64,000 bases of DNA. Origin: DASUPK01 sp963819715 (lineage in GTDB: Bacteria > Actinomycetota > Thermoleophilia > Solirubrobacterales > 70-9). Positions 1 to 6,869 of the stretch are shown piece by piece (the first letter of the stretch is position 1; each line of letters opens with the position of its first letter). Position numbers and translations under genes: made by a program. Location of the stretch: NCBI GenBank assembly GCA_963819715.1, contig CAWFXE010000003.1, positions 186,001 to 250,000 on the forward strand, given 5' to 3'. Under the pieces are notes generated by a model. The model did no database searches and was not told the DNA's origin. It saw nothing but the letters and a program-made list of their open reading frames with translations.

Positions 1-199
1 CGACCATGTCCCCGATGTCCTCCAGGTAGTAGGCGCGCCGCCGGAGAGCGTCCGAGATGCTCTGCTGCGCGCCCTGAACCCGGTCGGTGCGGGTGGAGTG
101 AAGGTTGTGCCGCGAGACGAAGTACGCGGCCAGGGCGCCGCCGACGGTCGCGAGGACCATTGCGATCACGATCCCTCGTTGAAGCGCCTTTGAGCTCAC
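1..199 (-). CDS. N-terminus of a membrane-anchored sensor-like protein (partial)
   Basis: The gene is cut by the left edge, leaving about 66 codons. It starts at a GTG (197-199) preceded by a good Shine-Dalgarno, GAAGGA, about 8 bases upstream. Residues 8-28 form one hydrophobic segment (IVIAMVLATVGGALAAYFV) after a short basic N-terminus. Then comes a hydrophilic, predicted extracytoplasmic stretch rich in R, D and Q with SISDALRRRAYYLEDIGDMV-like character. A single anchor followed by an extracellular helical region is typical of CHASE-type or other ligand-binding regions of histidine kinases and diguanylate cyclases. The output domain lies outside the window, so the family cannot be decided. 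Confidence 0.6.
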   Translation of the reverse strand, partial: MSSKALQRGIVIAMVLATVGGALAAYFVSRHNLHSTRTDRVQGAQQSISDALRRRAYYLEDIGDMV

Positions 200-294
200 C
201 TGGATTCCTTCGGCGGGCCGCCGCGGAAAGTTGAGGCATGAAGCGGCCTGGACGCGGGCGTGACCCAGTACTGACGAGGCCTTGAGACCGGCGG

Positions 295-705
295 TCAGCC
301 GTAGCGGTCCGGTCCCGCGCGCGCGAGCTTGATTCGAATCAGGACGCGCCGTTCGCGCTCCATGCGCGCGCGGTAGTCGTCCCAATCGGGGTTCTCGTCG
401 GGGAAGCGCTTGTAATAGTCGATGAGAGGGTCCATTGCCTCCGGCAGAGAGAGCACCTCTGCGTCCCCCTCGACGAAGAGCCACTGCCCGAAGAACCCTT
501 CCGTGAAAGCACAGACCTGGGCCCGCGGGTCGCGACGAAGATTCGCGACCTTGTAGGCGGTCTCCCGGCTGGAAATGATCGCGTTACCCGCGCCATCAAC
601 ATTCACGAGAACAGGGCTCTGCTGCACGCGATCTCCAGTTGCCCGCGTCGCCAGCACGCCTCGATGATGTTCGCGAAGAAAAGCCCGGGCCTGGTCAAGC
701 TCCAC
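295..705 (-). CDS. PPOX-class F420/flavin-dependent oxidoreductase
   Basis: A 136-residue protein of the pyridoxamine 5'-phosphate oxidase-like split barrel. The pattern is RGVLATRATGDRVQQSPV near residues 15-32, then IISSRETAYKVANLRRDPRA (about 43-62) and a WLFVEGDAEVL strand, as in the F420-dependent PPOX class (TIGR03618-like). Such proteins reduce small enones, quinones or biliverdin-like substrates in the cytoplasm with F420H2 or FMN. F420 use is plausible because the F420 biosynthesis genes lie at 18-26 kb. The length is normal and the frame is intact. It is a single gene pointing toward the left edge, just beyond the tRNA-Pro. The exact substrate and cofactor cannot be read from sequence. 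Confidence 0.85.
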   Translation of the reverse strand: MELDQARAFLREHHRGVLATRATGDRVQQSPVLVNVDGAGNAIISSRETAYKVANLRRDPRAQVCAFTEGFFGQWLFVEGDAEVLSLPEAMDPLIDYYKRFPDENPDWDDYRARMERERRVLIRIKLARAGPDRYG

Positions 706-720
706 GATCGAGGACTCTAG

Positions 721-794
721 TCGGGGCGACTGGATTTGAACCAGCGACCTTTCGGCCCCCAGCCGAATGCGCTACCAGACTGCGCCACGCCCCG
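721..794 (-). tRNA. tRNA-Pro (anticodon GGG)
   Basis: The reverse strand folds as a 74-base cloverleaf. The acceptor stem is CGGGGCG/CGCCCCG with discriminator A. The anticodon stem TTCGG/CCGAA closes loop CTGGGGG, giving anticodon GGG. The T arm is CTGG-TTCAAAT-CCAG. CCA is not encoded. Confidence 0.93.
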
Positions 795-816
795 TGACGC
801 GGTCAATCCTAGACCA

Positions 817-888
817 AGCGGGCGACGGGAATCGAACCCGTTCCTCGAGCTTGGAAGGCTCACGTGCAACCGTTAACACCTCGCCCGC
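817..888 (-). tRNA. tRNA-Gly (anticodon TCC)
   Basis: A 72-base cloverleaf on the reverse strand. The acceptor stem is GCGGGCG/CGCCCGC. The anticodon loop is CTTCCAA on stem TGAGC/GCTCG (the outer pair is T-G), and the T arm is ACGGG-TTCGATT-CCCGT. Anticodon TCC reads GGA/GGG. It lies 22 bases from tRNA-Pro in the same orientation, so the two may be co-transcribed. Confidence 0.92.
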
Positions 889-1009
889 GTGACGGGCGAT
901 TATAGGTTCGCCCGAGCGGCTTTCCTCAGGGCCCGCCGGGTTCTTTGCGAAACTCCCCGGCCGCGGGACGGTTCTAGAGGCAGGGTCGCCCGCCGCGCAC
1001 TTCCGACGC

Positions 1010-2719
1010 ATGCCGCTCCCCAGGCCAAGACCGCCGCATGCCCGCGCGTGGGCCACGCTCGCCGCGAGCGTCGTGCTGCTCTCGATCGTCGTCGCAGCGC
1101 TCGCGGCCCGCGATGCGCAGGGCGCCCCGGACCAGAAGAACGTCGTCTTCATCCTCACCGACGACATGACCACGAGCGAGCTCTCCGCGATGCCGAACGT
1201 GCAGTCGCTGATCGCGGCGCAGGGCACGAGCTTCAACGAGGCCTACATCTCCTTCCCGCTCTGCTGCCCGTCTCGCGCCACGATGATGAGCGGGCTGTAC
1301 ATGCACAACCACGGCGTGCACGGGAACTTCCCGCCGAACGGGAGCTGGCTGCGCTACATCCCGCACGAGTCCAATGACCTGGCGGTGTGGATGCATGACG
1401 AGGGCTACTACACGGTCCACATCGGCAAGTACATGAACGGCTACCCGGGAGGCACCCCCACGATCCCGGCGCCGCCGAGCGAGAGCTTGCCGGTGCCGGA
1501 TGGCTGGGACGAGTGGTTCGGGAAGGTCTCCGAGGACGCCCTCTACTTCAACTACCAGCTGGTCGAGAGGACCGGACCCGGCGCCGTCCCGCAAATCACC
1601 TTCTACGGCGACCAGCCGAACGACTACCAGACCGATGTCTTCTCCGACCTGGCGGTCAACTTCGTCAACGACAAGGCGGTCGCCGATCAGCCGTTCTGGC
1701 TGAACCTCTGGTTCAACTCGCCGCACGGCCCGTTCGATCCCGCCCCACGGGACCTGAACCGGATGGCGGGCACTCCCCTGCCCAAGCTGCCGGGCTACAA
1801 CGAGAAGAACATCACGGACAAGCCCAAGTGGCTACAGAAGCAGGCGGGAAAGCGGATCTCGAAGCGCCAGGCCAGGTTGATCGACAACGAGCGGCGGCGT
1901 CAGGAGGAGCAGCTGATCTCCGTGGACCAGTCCGTAGGGAAGCTCGTACAGAGCCTGAAGGACGAGGGAATCCTCGACGACACCTACATCATCTTCGCGT
2001 CCGACAACGGCTTCTTCCGCGGCGAGCACCGAATCGCGAGCGGGAAGTACCTGCCGTACGACCCGGCGTCGCGCGTGCCGCTGATCATCCGGGCCCGGGA
2101 ATCCCGGCAGGCGGGGTCAGCGACGAGCTCGTCTGGAATGGGGACATCACCCAGACGATCCTGCAGATCGCGTCGGGGTCGCAGGACGATTCGCTCGACG
2201 GCCGCTCGCTGCTTCCATACGCCGAGAACCTGGGGCTTCGGACCACCCGCCCGATCCTTCTGGAGGGGGACACCGGCCCCGGCGGCACCGGCGAGGAGGC
2301 CTCCGTGTCGGCTCCAGCTCGGGCGCACGAGGCGCGAGTCGGCGTCGCTTGGCAAGAGGGGCGTCAAGAACCTCGAGCAGGAACCCGACGCGATCAAGTC
2401 CGCCACCAACAGCAACAGCGCTCCGGCGTACCGCTCGATTCGCACCCCGCGTTACGAGTACACGATCTACGCCAACGGGCAGACCGAGCTCTACGACATG
2501 CTCCGCGATCCGGCGCAGCTCAACTCCCTGGCGAGGAACCGGCGCTATCGCCACGTACGCAAGTGGCTGTATGACCGGCTCATCCCGCTGTCGAGCTGCG
2601 CTGGGGCGACGTGCCGCGTCGAGCTCGGCCCCGATCCGCTGCCGCTGCCGAAGAGCGCGGTCAAGCCGAAGAAGAAAAGGAAGAAGGGCCAGGGGGCGGA
2701 GCCGCCTCCGAAGACCTAG
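1010..2719 (+). CDS. Secreted sulfatase, N-acetylglucosamine-6-sulfatase-like (frameshifted in middle)
   Basis: A type I sulfatase (alkaline phosphatase superfamily) of about 569 residues that hydrolyses sulfate esters outside the cell. A signal/anchor segment spans residues 14-33. The metal-binding DD is at 51-52 and the formylglycine motif CCPSR at 85-89. HNHGVHG and FASDNGFFRGEHR follow, with a C-terminal YEYTIYANGQTELYDM block. The frame slips at about 2095 and returns at about 2335. Between these points the correct reading (GDITQTILQIASGSQDDSLD, RPILLEGDTGP) is in the neighbouring frame. Two compensating indels in G/C runs suggest assembly errors. The C-terminus is a lysine-rich tail (KPKKKRKKGQG). 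A paralogue is at 13244-14731. Confidence 0.85.
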   Translation: MPLPRPRPPHARAWATLAASVVLLSIVVAALAARDAQGAPDQKNVVFILTDDMTTSELSAMPNVQSLIAAQGTSFNEAYISFPLCCPSRATMMSGLYMHNHGVHGNFPPNGSWLRYIPHESNDLAVWMHDEGYYTVHIGKYMNGYPGGTPTIPAPPSESLPVPDGWDEWFGKVSEDALYFNYQLVERTGPGAVPQITFYGDQPNDYQTDVFSDLAVNFVNDKAVADQPFWLNLWFNSPHGPFDPAPRDLNRMAGTPLPKLPGYNEKNITDKPKWLQKQAGKRISKRQARLIDNERRRQEEQLISVDQSVGKLVQSLKDEGILDDTYIIFASDNGFFRGEHRIASGKYLPYDPASRVPLIIRARESRQAGSATSSSGMGTSPRRSCRSRRGRRTIRSTAARCFHTPRTWGFGPPARSFWRGTPAPAAPARRPPCRLQLGRTRRESASLGKRGVKNLEQEPDAIKSATNSNSAPAYRSIRTPRYEYTIYANGQTELYDMLRDPAQLNSLARNRRYRHVRKWLYDRLIPLSSCAGATCRVELGPDPLPLPKSAVKPKKKRKKGQGAEPPPKT

Positions 2720-2753
2720 CGCTCAGGCGCCCGCGGTTACGATTCTCCGGCAA

Positions 2754-2827
2754 GGGGCACTGGCCAAACTGGCTAAGGCACCGGCCTCCAAAGTCGGCGA
2801 TTCCAGGTTCGAGTCCTGGGTGCCCCG
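2754..2827 (+). tRNA. tRNA-Trp (anticodon CCA)
   Basis: A 74-base cloverleaf. The acceptor stem is GGGGCAC/GTGCCCC with discriminator G. The anticodon stem CCGGC/GTCGG closes loop CTCCAAA, giving CCA with T33 and A37/A38 as in other bacterial tRNA-Trp. The T arm is CCAGG-TTCGAGT-CCTGG. Its last base touches the stop codon of the convergent receiver gene. Confidence 0.9.
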
Positions 2828-3236
2828 CTATTCGCTCGCGCGCGACTCCGGCCGGCGCTTCGCGACGGCCGTGCGAGTGGCGTCGCGGAGCTCCTGGATC
2901 GGCGTGCCCTTCTCGACGTATCCGTCCGCGCCGCGCTCCAGCGCGGGGCCGCCCATGCGGTCGGCCGAGAAGCCCGAGAGGACGATGATCGCCACGTCCG
3001 GGTCGCCCTTGCGGATCTCCGGGAATCGCCTCCAGGCCGTCCATGTCGGGCATCGAGAGGTCGAGCAGCACCGCCGCGGGCTGCGTCTCGGCGATCCCGT
3101 CGAGGGCGGTGCGGCCGTCGCCGGCCTCCCCCACGACCTCGAAGCCCGGGTCCTCCTCCATGCCGAACCGGATCAGCTCCCGCAGCTCGGGAACGTCATC
3201 GACCAGGAAGACCGAGATCGGCTGCCGTTCTGTCAT
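2828..3236 (-). CDS. Single-domain response regulator (receiver only, one frameshift)
   Basis: A CheY-like receiver of about 135 residues without an output domain. The N-terminus ISVFLVDDVPELRELI carries the acidic pair. LLDLSMPDMDG carries the phospho-acceptor Asp at about residue 59. After a one-base insertion near 3022, the other frame continues EIRKGDPDVAIIVLSGF and GADGYVEKGTP (conserved Lys), and stops at 2828. It starts 23 bases after the membrane sensor at 3260-3862, so the two are probably one operon and a cognate pair. As a stand-alone receiver it would act through protein-protein contact rather than by binding DNA itself. The 3' end directly abuts the convergent tRNA-Trp. Confidence 0.8.
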
Positions 3237-3259
3237 GCATCCCCCAAAGCCGGTCGTCC

Positions 3260-3862
3260 TCAGCTAGAAGCATCGCTCCCCGCCACGGTCGCCGGCCTCT
3301 GACGTCTCAACTCGCCAGGGCCCAGAGCCACCTCGCTGTCCTCCTCGCCGAGCAGCTCGGTGATGATCGCTCGCGCCTTCTTCAGCGTCTCCTCGACCGC
3401 CTTCTTGCTCTTCTCGTCCTGCGCCCTGGTCGAGGGCGTACTTCGCCACCGAGAGGCCCTGCACGATGTTGTCGTTGATCTCGAGCGCCTGGCGCTCGCG
3501 CACCTTCATGTCCTCGAAGAGCTGGGCCCCGCGCAGCACGCTGCGCGTAGCTGCCGCGGAGGGACAGGTAGTAGAGGGCCACCCCGGCGCCGATGATGTC
3601 CCAGCCGACCGAGGGCCAGTGCCAGGAGGCGCGCAGGTCGAGCGCCTGCTGGTCGTGGATGCCGAAGGCTCGGGATCAGCATGTGGAAGGAGTGGGTGCC
3701 GTGGTGGACGCCGCAGGTCAGGAAGATCAGCCCGGTCGCGAGCCCCAGCTTGTTGGTCGTCAGCTGGTTGGTGCGAATCAGCCCGCCGAGGATGATGTAG
3801 GCGATCACCAGGTAGGCGATGCCGATCACCGCATTGGCGGCGGCTGAGATTTGCCAGGTCAT
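3260..3862 (-). CDS. Ethylene-receptor-like 3-TM sensor with HisKA_3-like helix, no ATPase domain (frameshifted)
   Basis: Starts at ATG 3862 after a perfect AAGGAGGT. Correcting one-base shifts near 3675, 3540 and 3430 gives about 200 residues. There are three membrane helices: about 11-29, 40-62, and one around WDIIGAGVALYYLSL. TM1 has N10-x6-Y17-x2-I20 and TM2 has C50-G-V-H-H54. In plant ETR1 the ethylene/copper residues are D25, Y32, I35, C65 and H69, with identical spacing. D25 is Asn here and P36 is Ala. The cytoplasmic part has a dimerisation-like helix, EINDNIVQGLSVAKYALDQG, resembling HisKA_3 but with Asn where the phospho-His is expected. It stops without a HATPase domain. It lies upstream of the receiver gene. 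Confidence 0.65.
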
Positions 3863-3989
3863 CCAGACCTCCTTCGAGTCGACGCAGCGCTCCTGGCTGA
3901 TGCCCGGATGGTCGGCCATTCTTCCAGAGGCCCATTGCGGAGCGCATCCGTAAAAAGCCACGGCGCCGAATCTAGAATCGGGGTGCCAC

Positions 3990-4073
3990 GCGGGCGTGCC
4001 GGAACTGGCAGACGGGCCAGGTTTAGGTCCTGGTGCTCGAAAGAGCGTGGGGGTTCGAGTCCCTCCGCCCGCA
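3990..4073 (+). tRNA. tRNA-Leu (anticodon TAG)
   Basis: An 84-base class II tRNA. The acceptor stem is GCGGGCG/CGCCCGC with discriminator A. The anticodon stem CCAGG/CCTGG closes loop TTTAGGT (TAG). The variable arm is TGCTCGAAAGAGCG and the T arm is GGGGG-TTCGAGT-CCCTC. It lies between divergent genes. Confidence 0.93.
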
Positions 4074-4136
4074 TAGACCGCGCCAGCATCGGTTGGGTGT
4101 AGCGCGCGTCCAGCCGAGCCCATAGACTTCCTCGCC

Positions 4137-4788
4137 ATGGAAGCGGGAGCGATCCGTCCCGGATACGAGCTCTGGCGACCGAACAGGGAGAAGTCCGAGG
4201 CGAAGAGCGCGCGGGCTCTGGTCGTCTTCCTGCTGCTCGTCTCCGCCGGGCTCGCGCTGGTGATCACCGTCGGCGGCTGGTCGCGGCTCGAGGGCGGGAA
4301 GATCTTCGCGCTCCTCTACGTCGCGCTCTACGTCCTCTTCGCCTTCCTCGTGGCCCGCTGGAACCGCGGCGTCGCTGCCGGTCGCCTCGGCGCTGGCGAT
4401 CATCCTCGCGATCTTCGCCGGCATCGCCGCGCCCGCCTGGTTCGACCGGGCCAAGGACGGGCTCACCAGCCCCGGCCCTGCCCGAGGAGCTGCTCGGCCT
4501 GCTCAGCTGCTGCTCGTGCCCGTGCAGGTGATCCTGATCGCGGTGGCGATGGTCGCCTTCAACCAGGAGTGGCACGTCGAGGAGGAACGACCTATCGGCG
4601 ACGAGCTGCCGCCCGTGGATCCGCCCTCCCCGAAGGGCGCGGCCTCGAACAGCACGACCCGGAAGGCACGGCCGCGGAAGAGCACCTCAGGCCGCCGCGC
4701 CACGGGCCGCCGCACCACCGGGACGCAGCAAGAGCCGCGCCGCAACGCCGCCGCACGGCCGCGCACGCGCCGGCCTAAAAAAGCCTGA
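4137..4788 (+). CDS. Putative four-TM membrane protein with basic C-terminal tail (frameshifted)
   Basis: Starts at ATG 4137. The first frame encodes a hydrophilic N-terminus and two hydrophobic segments (ALVVFLLLVSAGLALVITV at about 28-46 and FALLYVALYVLFAFLVA at about 58-74). After slips near 4375 and 4480-4510, other frames supply ALAIILAIFAGIAAP and VQVILIAVAMVAFNQEWHVE as two more. The last frame ends at 4788 with a Pro/Arg/Lys/Thr-rich tail (RRPKKA). I do not recognise the family; the composition suggests an integral membrane protein with a cytoplasmic basic tail. It overlaps the convergent SRAP gene by about 14 bases. At least two indels are needed to restore one frame, in line with its neighbours. 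Confidence 0.6.
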
Positions 4789-5456
4789 GCGGCGGCTCGA
4801 TCAGCTCCGGCCCGTCGTGGCGGACGTCGTTGACGGCGTCCGAGACCTCGGTGACCTCAGCTCGTCGGTCGGGACAGCAGGGCCTGGAGCTCGGGCTCCC
4901 CGGCGCTCCGGGTCGAGCCACTGCCGGCTCTGCATCGCTGGTCGAGGATCACCGGCATCCGGTCGTGGATCGGGGCGACCACCTCGCCCGGCGGGCAGGT
5001 GACGATCGCGCAGGAGTGGACCGCCGAGCCGTCCTCGCGCCGCGCCTCGGCCCAGAGCCCGGCGAACGCGAAGGGCTCCGCTCGGGCCGGGTGATCCAGA
5101 CCGGCTGCTTGCCGGTCTCCGTCGCGCGCCACTCGTAGAAGCCGTCGGCGACGATCAGGCAGCGGTGCGTGCTCGAACGCGTCCCGGAACGCCGGCGCCT
5201 CCGCGACCGTCTCCGCGCGCGCGTTGATCAGCAGCCGGCCGAAGCGAGTCCGGATCGGCGAAGTGCGGGATCAGCCCCCAGCGCAGGCGCCCGGCTCACG
5301 CTCGCCCTTCGCCGTTGAGCCTGATCGCGAGCACCGGGTCGGTCGGCGCGACGTTGTAGCGAGGCGGCTGCTCGATCTCCGCCGATCCTCGCCGAGGCCG
5401 AAGCGGAACCGCAGCAGCCGCGGATCGGGATCGGTGAGCGTGTAGCGCCCGCACAT
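4775..5456 (-). pseudogene. SRAP/YedK-family abasic-site-processing protein (several frameshifts as assembled)
   Basis: Starts at ATG 5456 with MCGRYTLTD, so the Cys2 that forms the thiazolidine link to abasic DNA is present. Pieces in different frames give the family in order: PPRYNVAPTDPVLAIRLN, WGLIPHFADP, a REPFAFAGLWAEARREDGS block, SCAIVTCPP, IHDRMPVIL (active-site His region) and a C-terminus of the form VNDVRHDGPELIEP. The family (HMCES/YedK) shields abasic sites in single-stranded DNA by a covalent link through Cys2. At least four single-base shifts interrupt the frame. Because each motif survives, I favour sequencing indels over a true pseudogene. The normal family length (about 225) fits the span. 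Confidence 0.75.
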
Positions 5457-5474
5457 GGGCGAGCGTAGAGAAGG

Positions 5475-5556
5475 TGCCGGAGGTGGGAGTCGAACCCACA
5501 CGTCCCGAAGGACACGGCATTTTGAGGCCGCGCGTCTGCCATTCCGCCACTCCGGC
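5475..5556 (-). tRNA. tRNA-Leu (anticodon CAA), one base missing in the anticodon stem
   Basis: A class II tRNA with acceptor GCCGGAG/CTCCGGC, discriminator A, variable arm TGTCCTTCGGGACG and T arm GTGGG-TTCGACT-CCCAC. The anticodon loop is CTCAAAA (CAA). The 3' half of the stem is TGCCG but the 5' half reads only CGGC, so the expected A31 is absent. The gene therefore has 82 rather than 83 bases. A one-base assembly deletion is the simplest cause, since it lies in a frameshift-rich stretch. Confidence 0.85.
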
Positions 5557-5620
5557 GCGGCTCGAACGATAGAACCGCACGCTCGCCGCGGACACGCCCA
5601 ACGGCGATAATCCGCCGCCG

Positions 5621-6859
5621 GTGGACGCCGCAGGACGAATGGAGCTGATTCGCGAGCTCTGCTCCTTCGAGGGGCGGGGGCCCGGCACCGACGCCGAGCG
5701 CCGCGCGGCCAACATGCTCGCCGGCCGGCTTCGCGCGGATCGGGCGGCGCGGCCGAGATCGAGCCCTTCTTCGCCCATCCCGCAGTACGCCCTCGTCCAC
5801 CTGGTCCACGCCGCGATCGGCGGTCGCCGGCAGCATCCTCGCGACCGTCCAGCCGGCGGTCGGCTTCGCCCTCGTCCTCTTCGCCGCCATCTCGACCTAC
5901 CTCGACCTCAACACCCGCCTCTACCTGGTCCGCTCCCTGCTTCTTCCGCCGCGCCTCCCAGAACGTCGTCTCTCCCGGCAACCGCCCCGAGCGCCCCCGC
6001 CCGCCTGATCCTCATCGCCCACTACGACGCCGCCCGCACCGGCTACATCTTCTCCAAGGCGTCGAAGCGGATCCGCAAGCTGCCCGAGCGGGCCCGCATC
6101 GCCCTCGGGCCCTTCCGCCTCTTCTTCTGGCTCGGCCTGGCGCCCCTCCTCCCCATCCTCGGCGCCCGCATGGCCGGGCTCGACGCCGACCTGGCTCAAT
6201 GCCCTCCAGGCGGTCCCCACCATCGTGCTGATCGTCGCCGCCTTCCTCCTGATCGACATCGCCCTCTCGGAGATCGTCCCCGGCGCCTACGACAACGCCT
6301 CGGGCGTGGCCGCCGTGCTCTCGGCCGCGGAGCGAGCTGATGGCCAGACCGCCGGAGAACCTCGACGTCTGGGTCGTCCTGGCCGGCGCCGAGGAGTCCT
6401 TCTGCGAGGGCATGCGGGCCTTCGTCAAGAGCCCACCGCAAGGAGCTCGACCGCGCGCGACCACGGCTTCGTCAACGTCGACTCGGTCTCATCCGGGGAG
6501 GTGGCCTACGAGATCAGCCAGGGCGCCGGTGATCAGCCTCCCCCACGACCGCCGAGCTGATCGAGCTCTGCGAGGCCCTGTCGGCCGCGGGCCAGAGCGC
6601 CCGGCCGATCCGGCATCCACTGCTCGACGACGCCCTGCCCGCCCGCGTCCGCCGCATGCGCGCGATCACGCTCCGCACCACCGACGGCGACGGCAACCTC
6701 GCGCCCTGGTACCACACCCACGACGACGTCCCCGAGCGAGTGGACTCCGAAACGCTCACCCGCGCCACCGAGTTCGTCGTCTCCCTCGCGCGGCTGCTCG
6801 ACCGGGAGGCCGGCCGCACGACGGCGCCGCAGCCAGCCGCCGAGCGAACCACCGTGTAA
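5621..6859 (+). pseudogene. M28-family zinc aminopeptidase with membrane segments (many frameshifts as assembled)
   Basis: About 410 codons in several frames rebuild a membrane-linked M28 peptidase. An N-terminal MELIRELCSFEGRGPGTDAE is followed by hydrophobic stretches. The zinc-site motifs appear in order: LIAHYDAA (His/Asp), AYDNASGVAAVL (bridging Asp), VLAGAEES (Glu pair), NVDSVSSGE (Asp) and WYHTHDD (His). All five are intact although about six to eight shifts separate them, pointing to indels in the assembly rather than loss of function. Starts are possible at GTG 5621 or ATG 5639; the last frame ends at 6859. It would cleave N-terminal amino acids from peptides. The acetoacetyl-CoA synthetase gene begins 10 bases downstream. 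Confidence 0.75.
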
Positions 6860-6869
6860 AGATCGGCCC

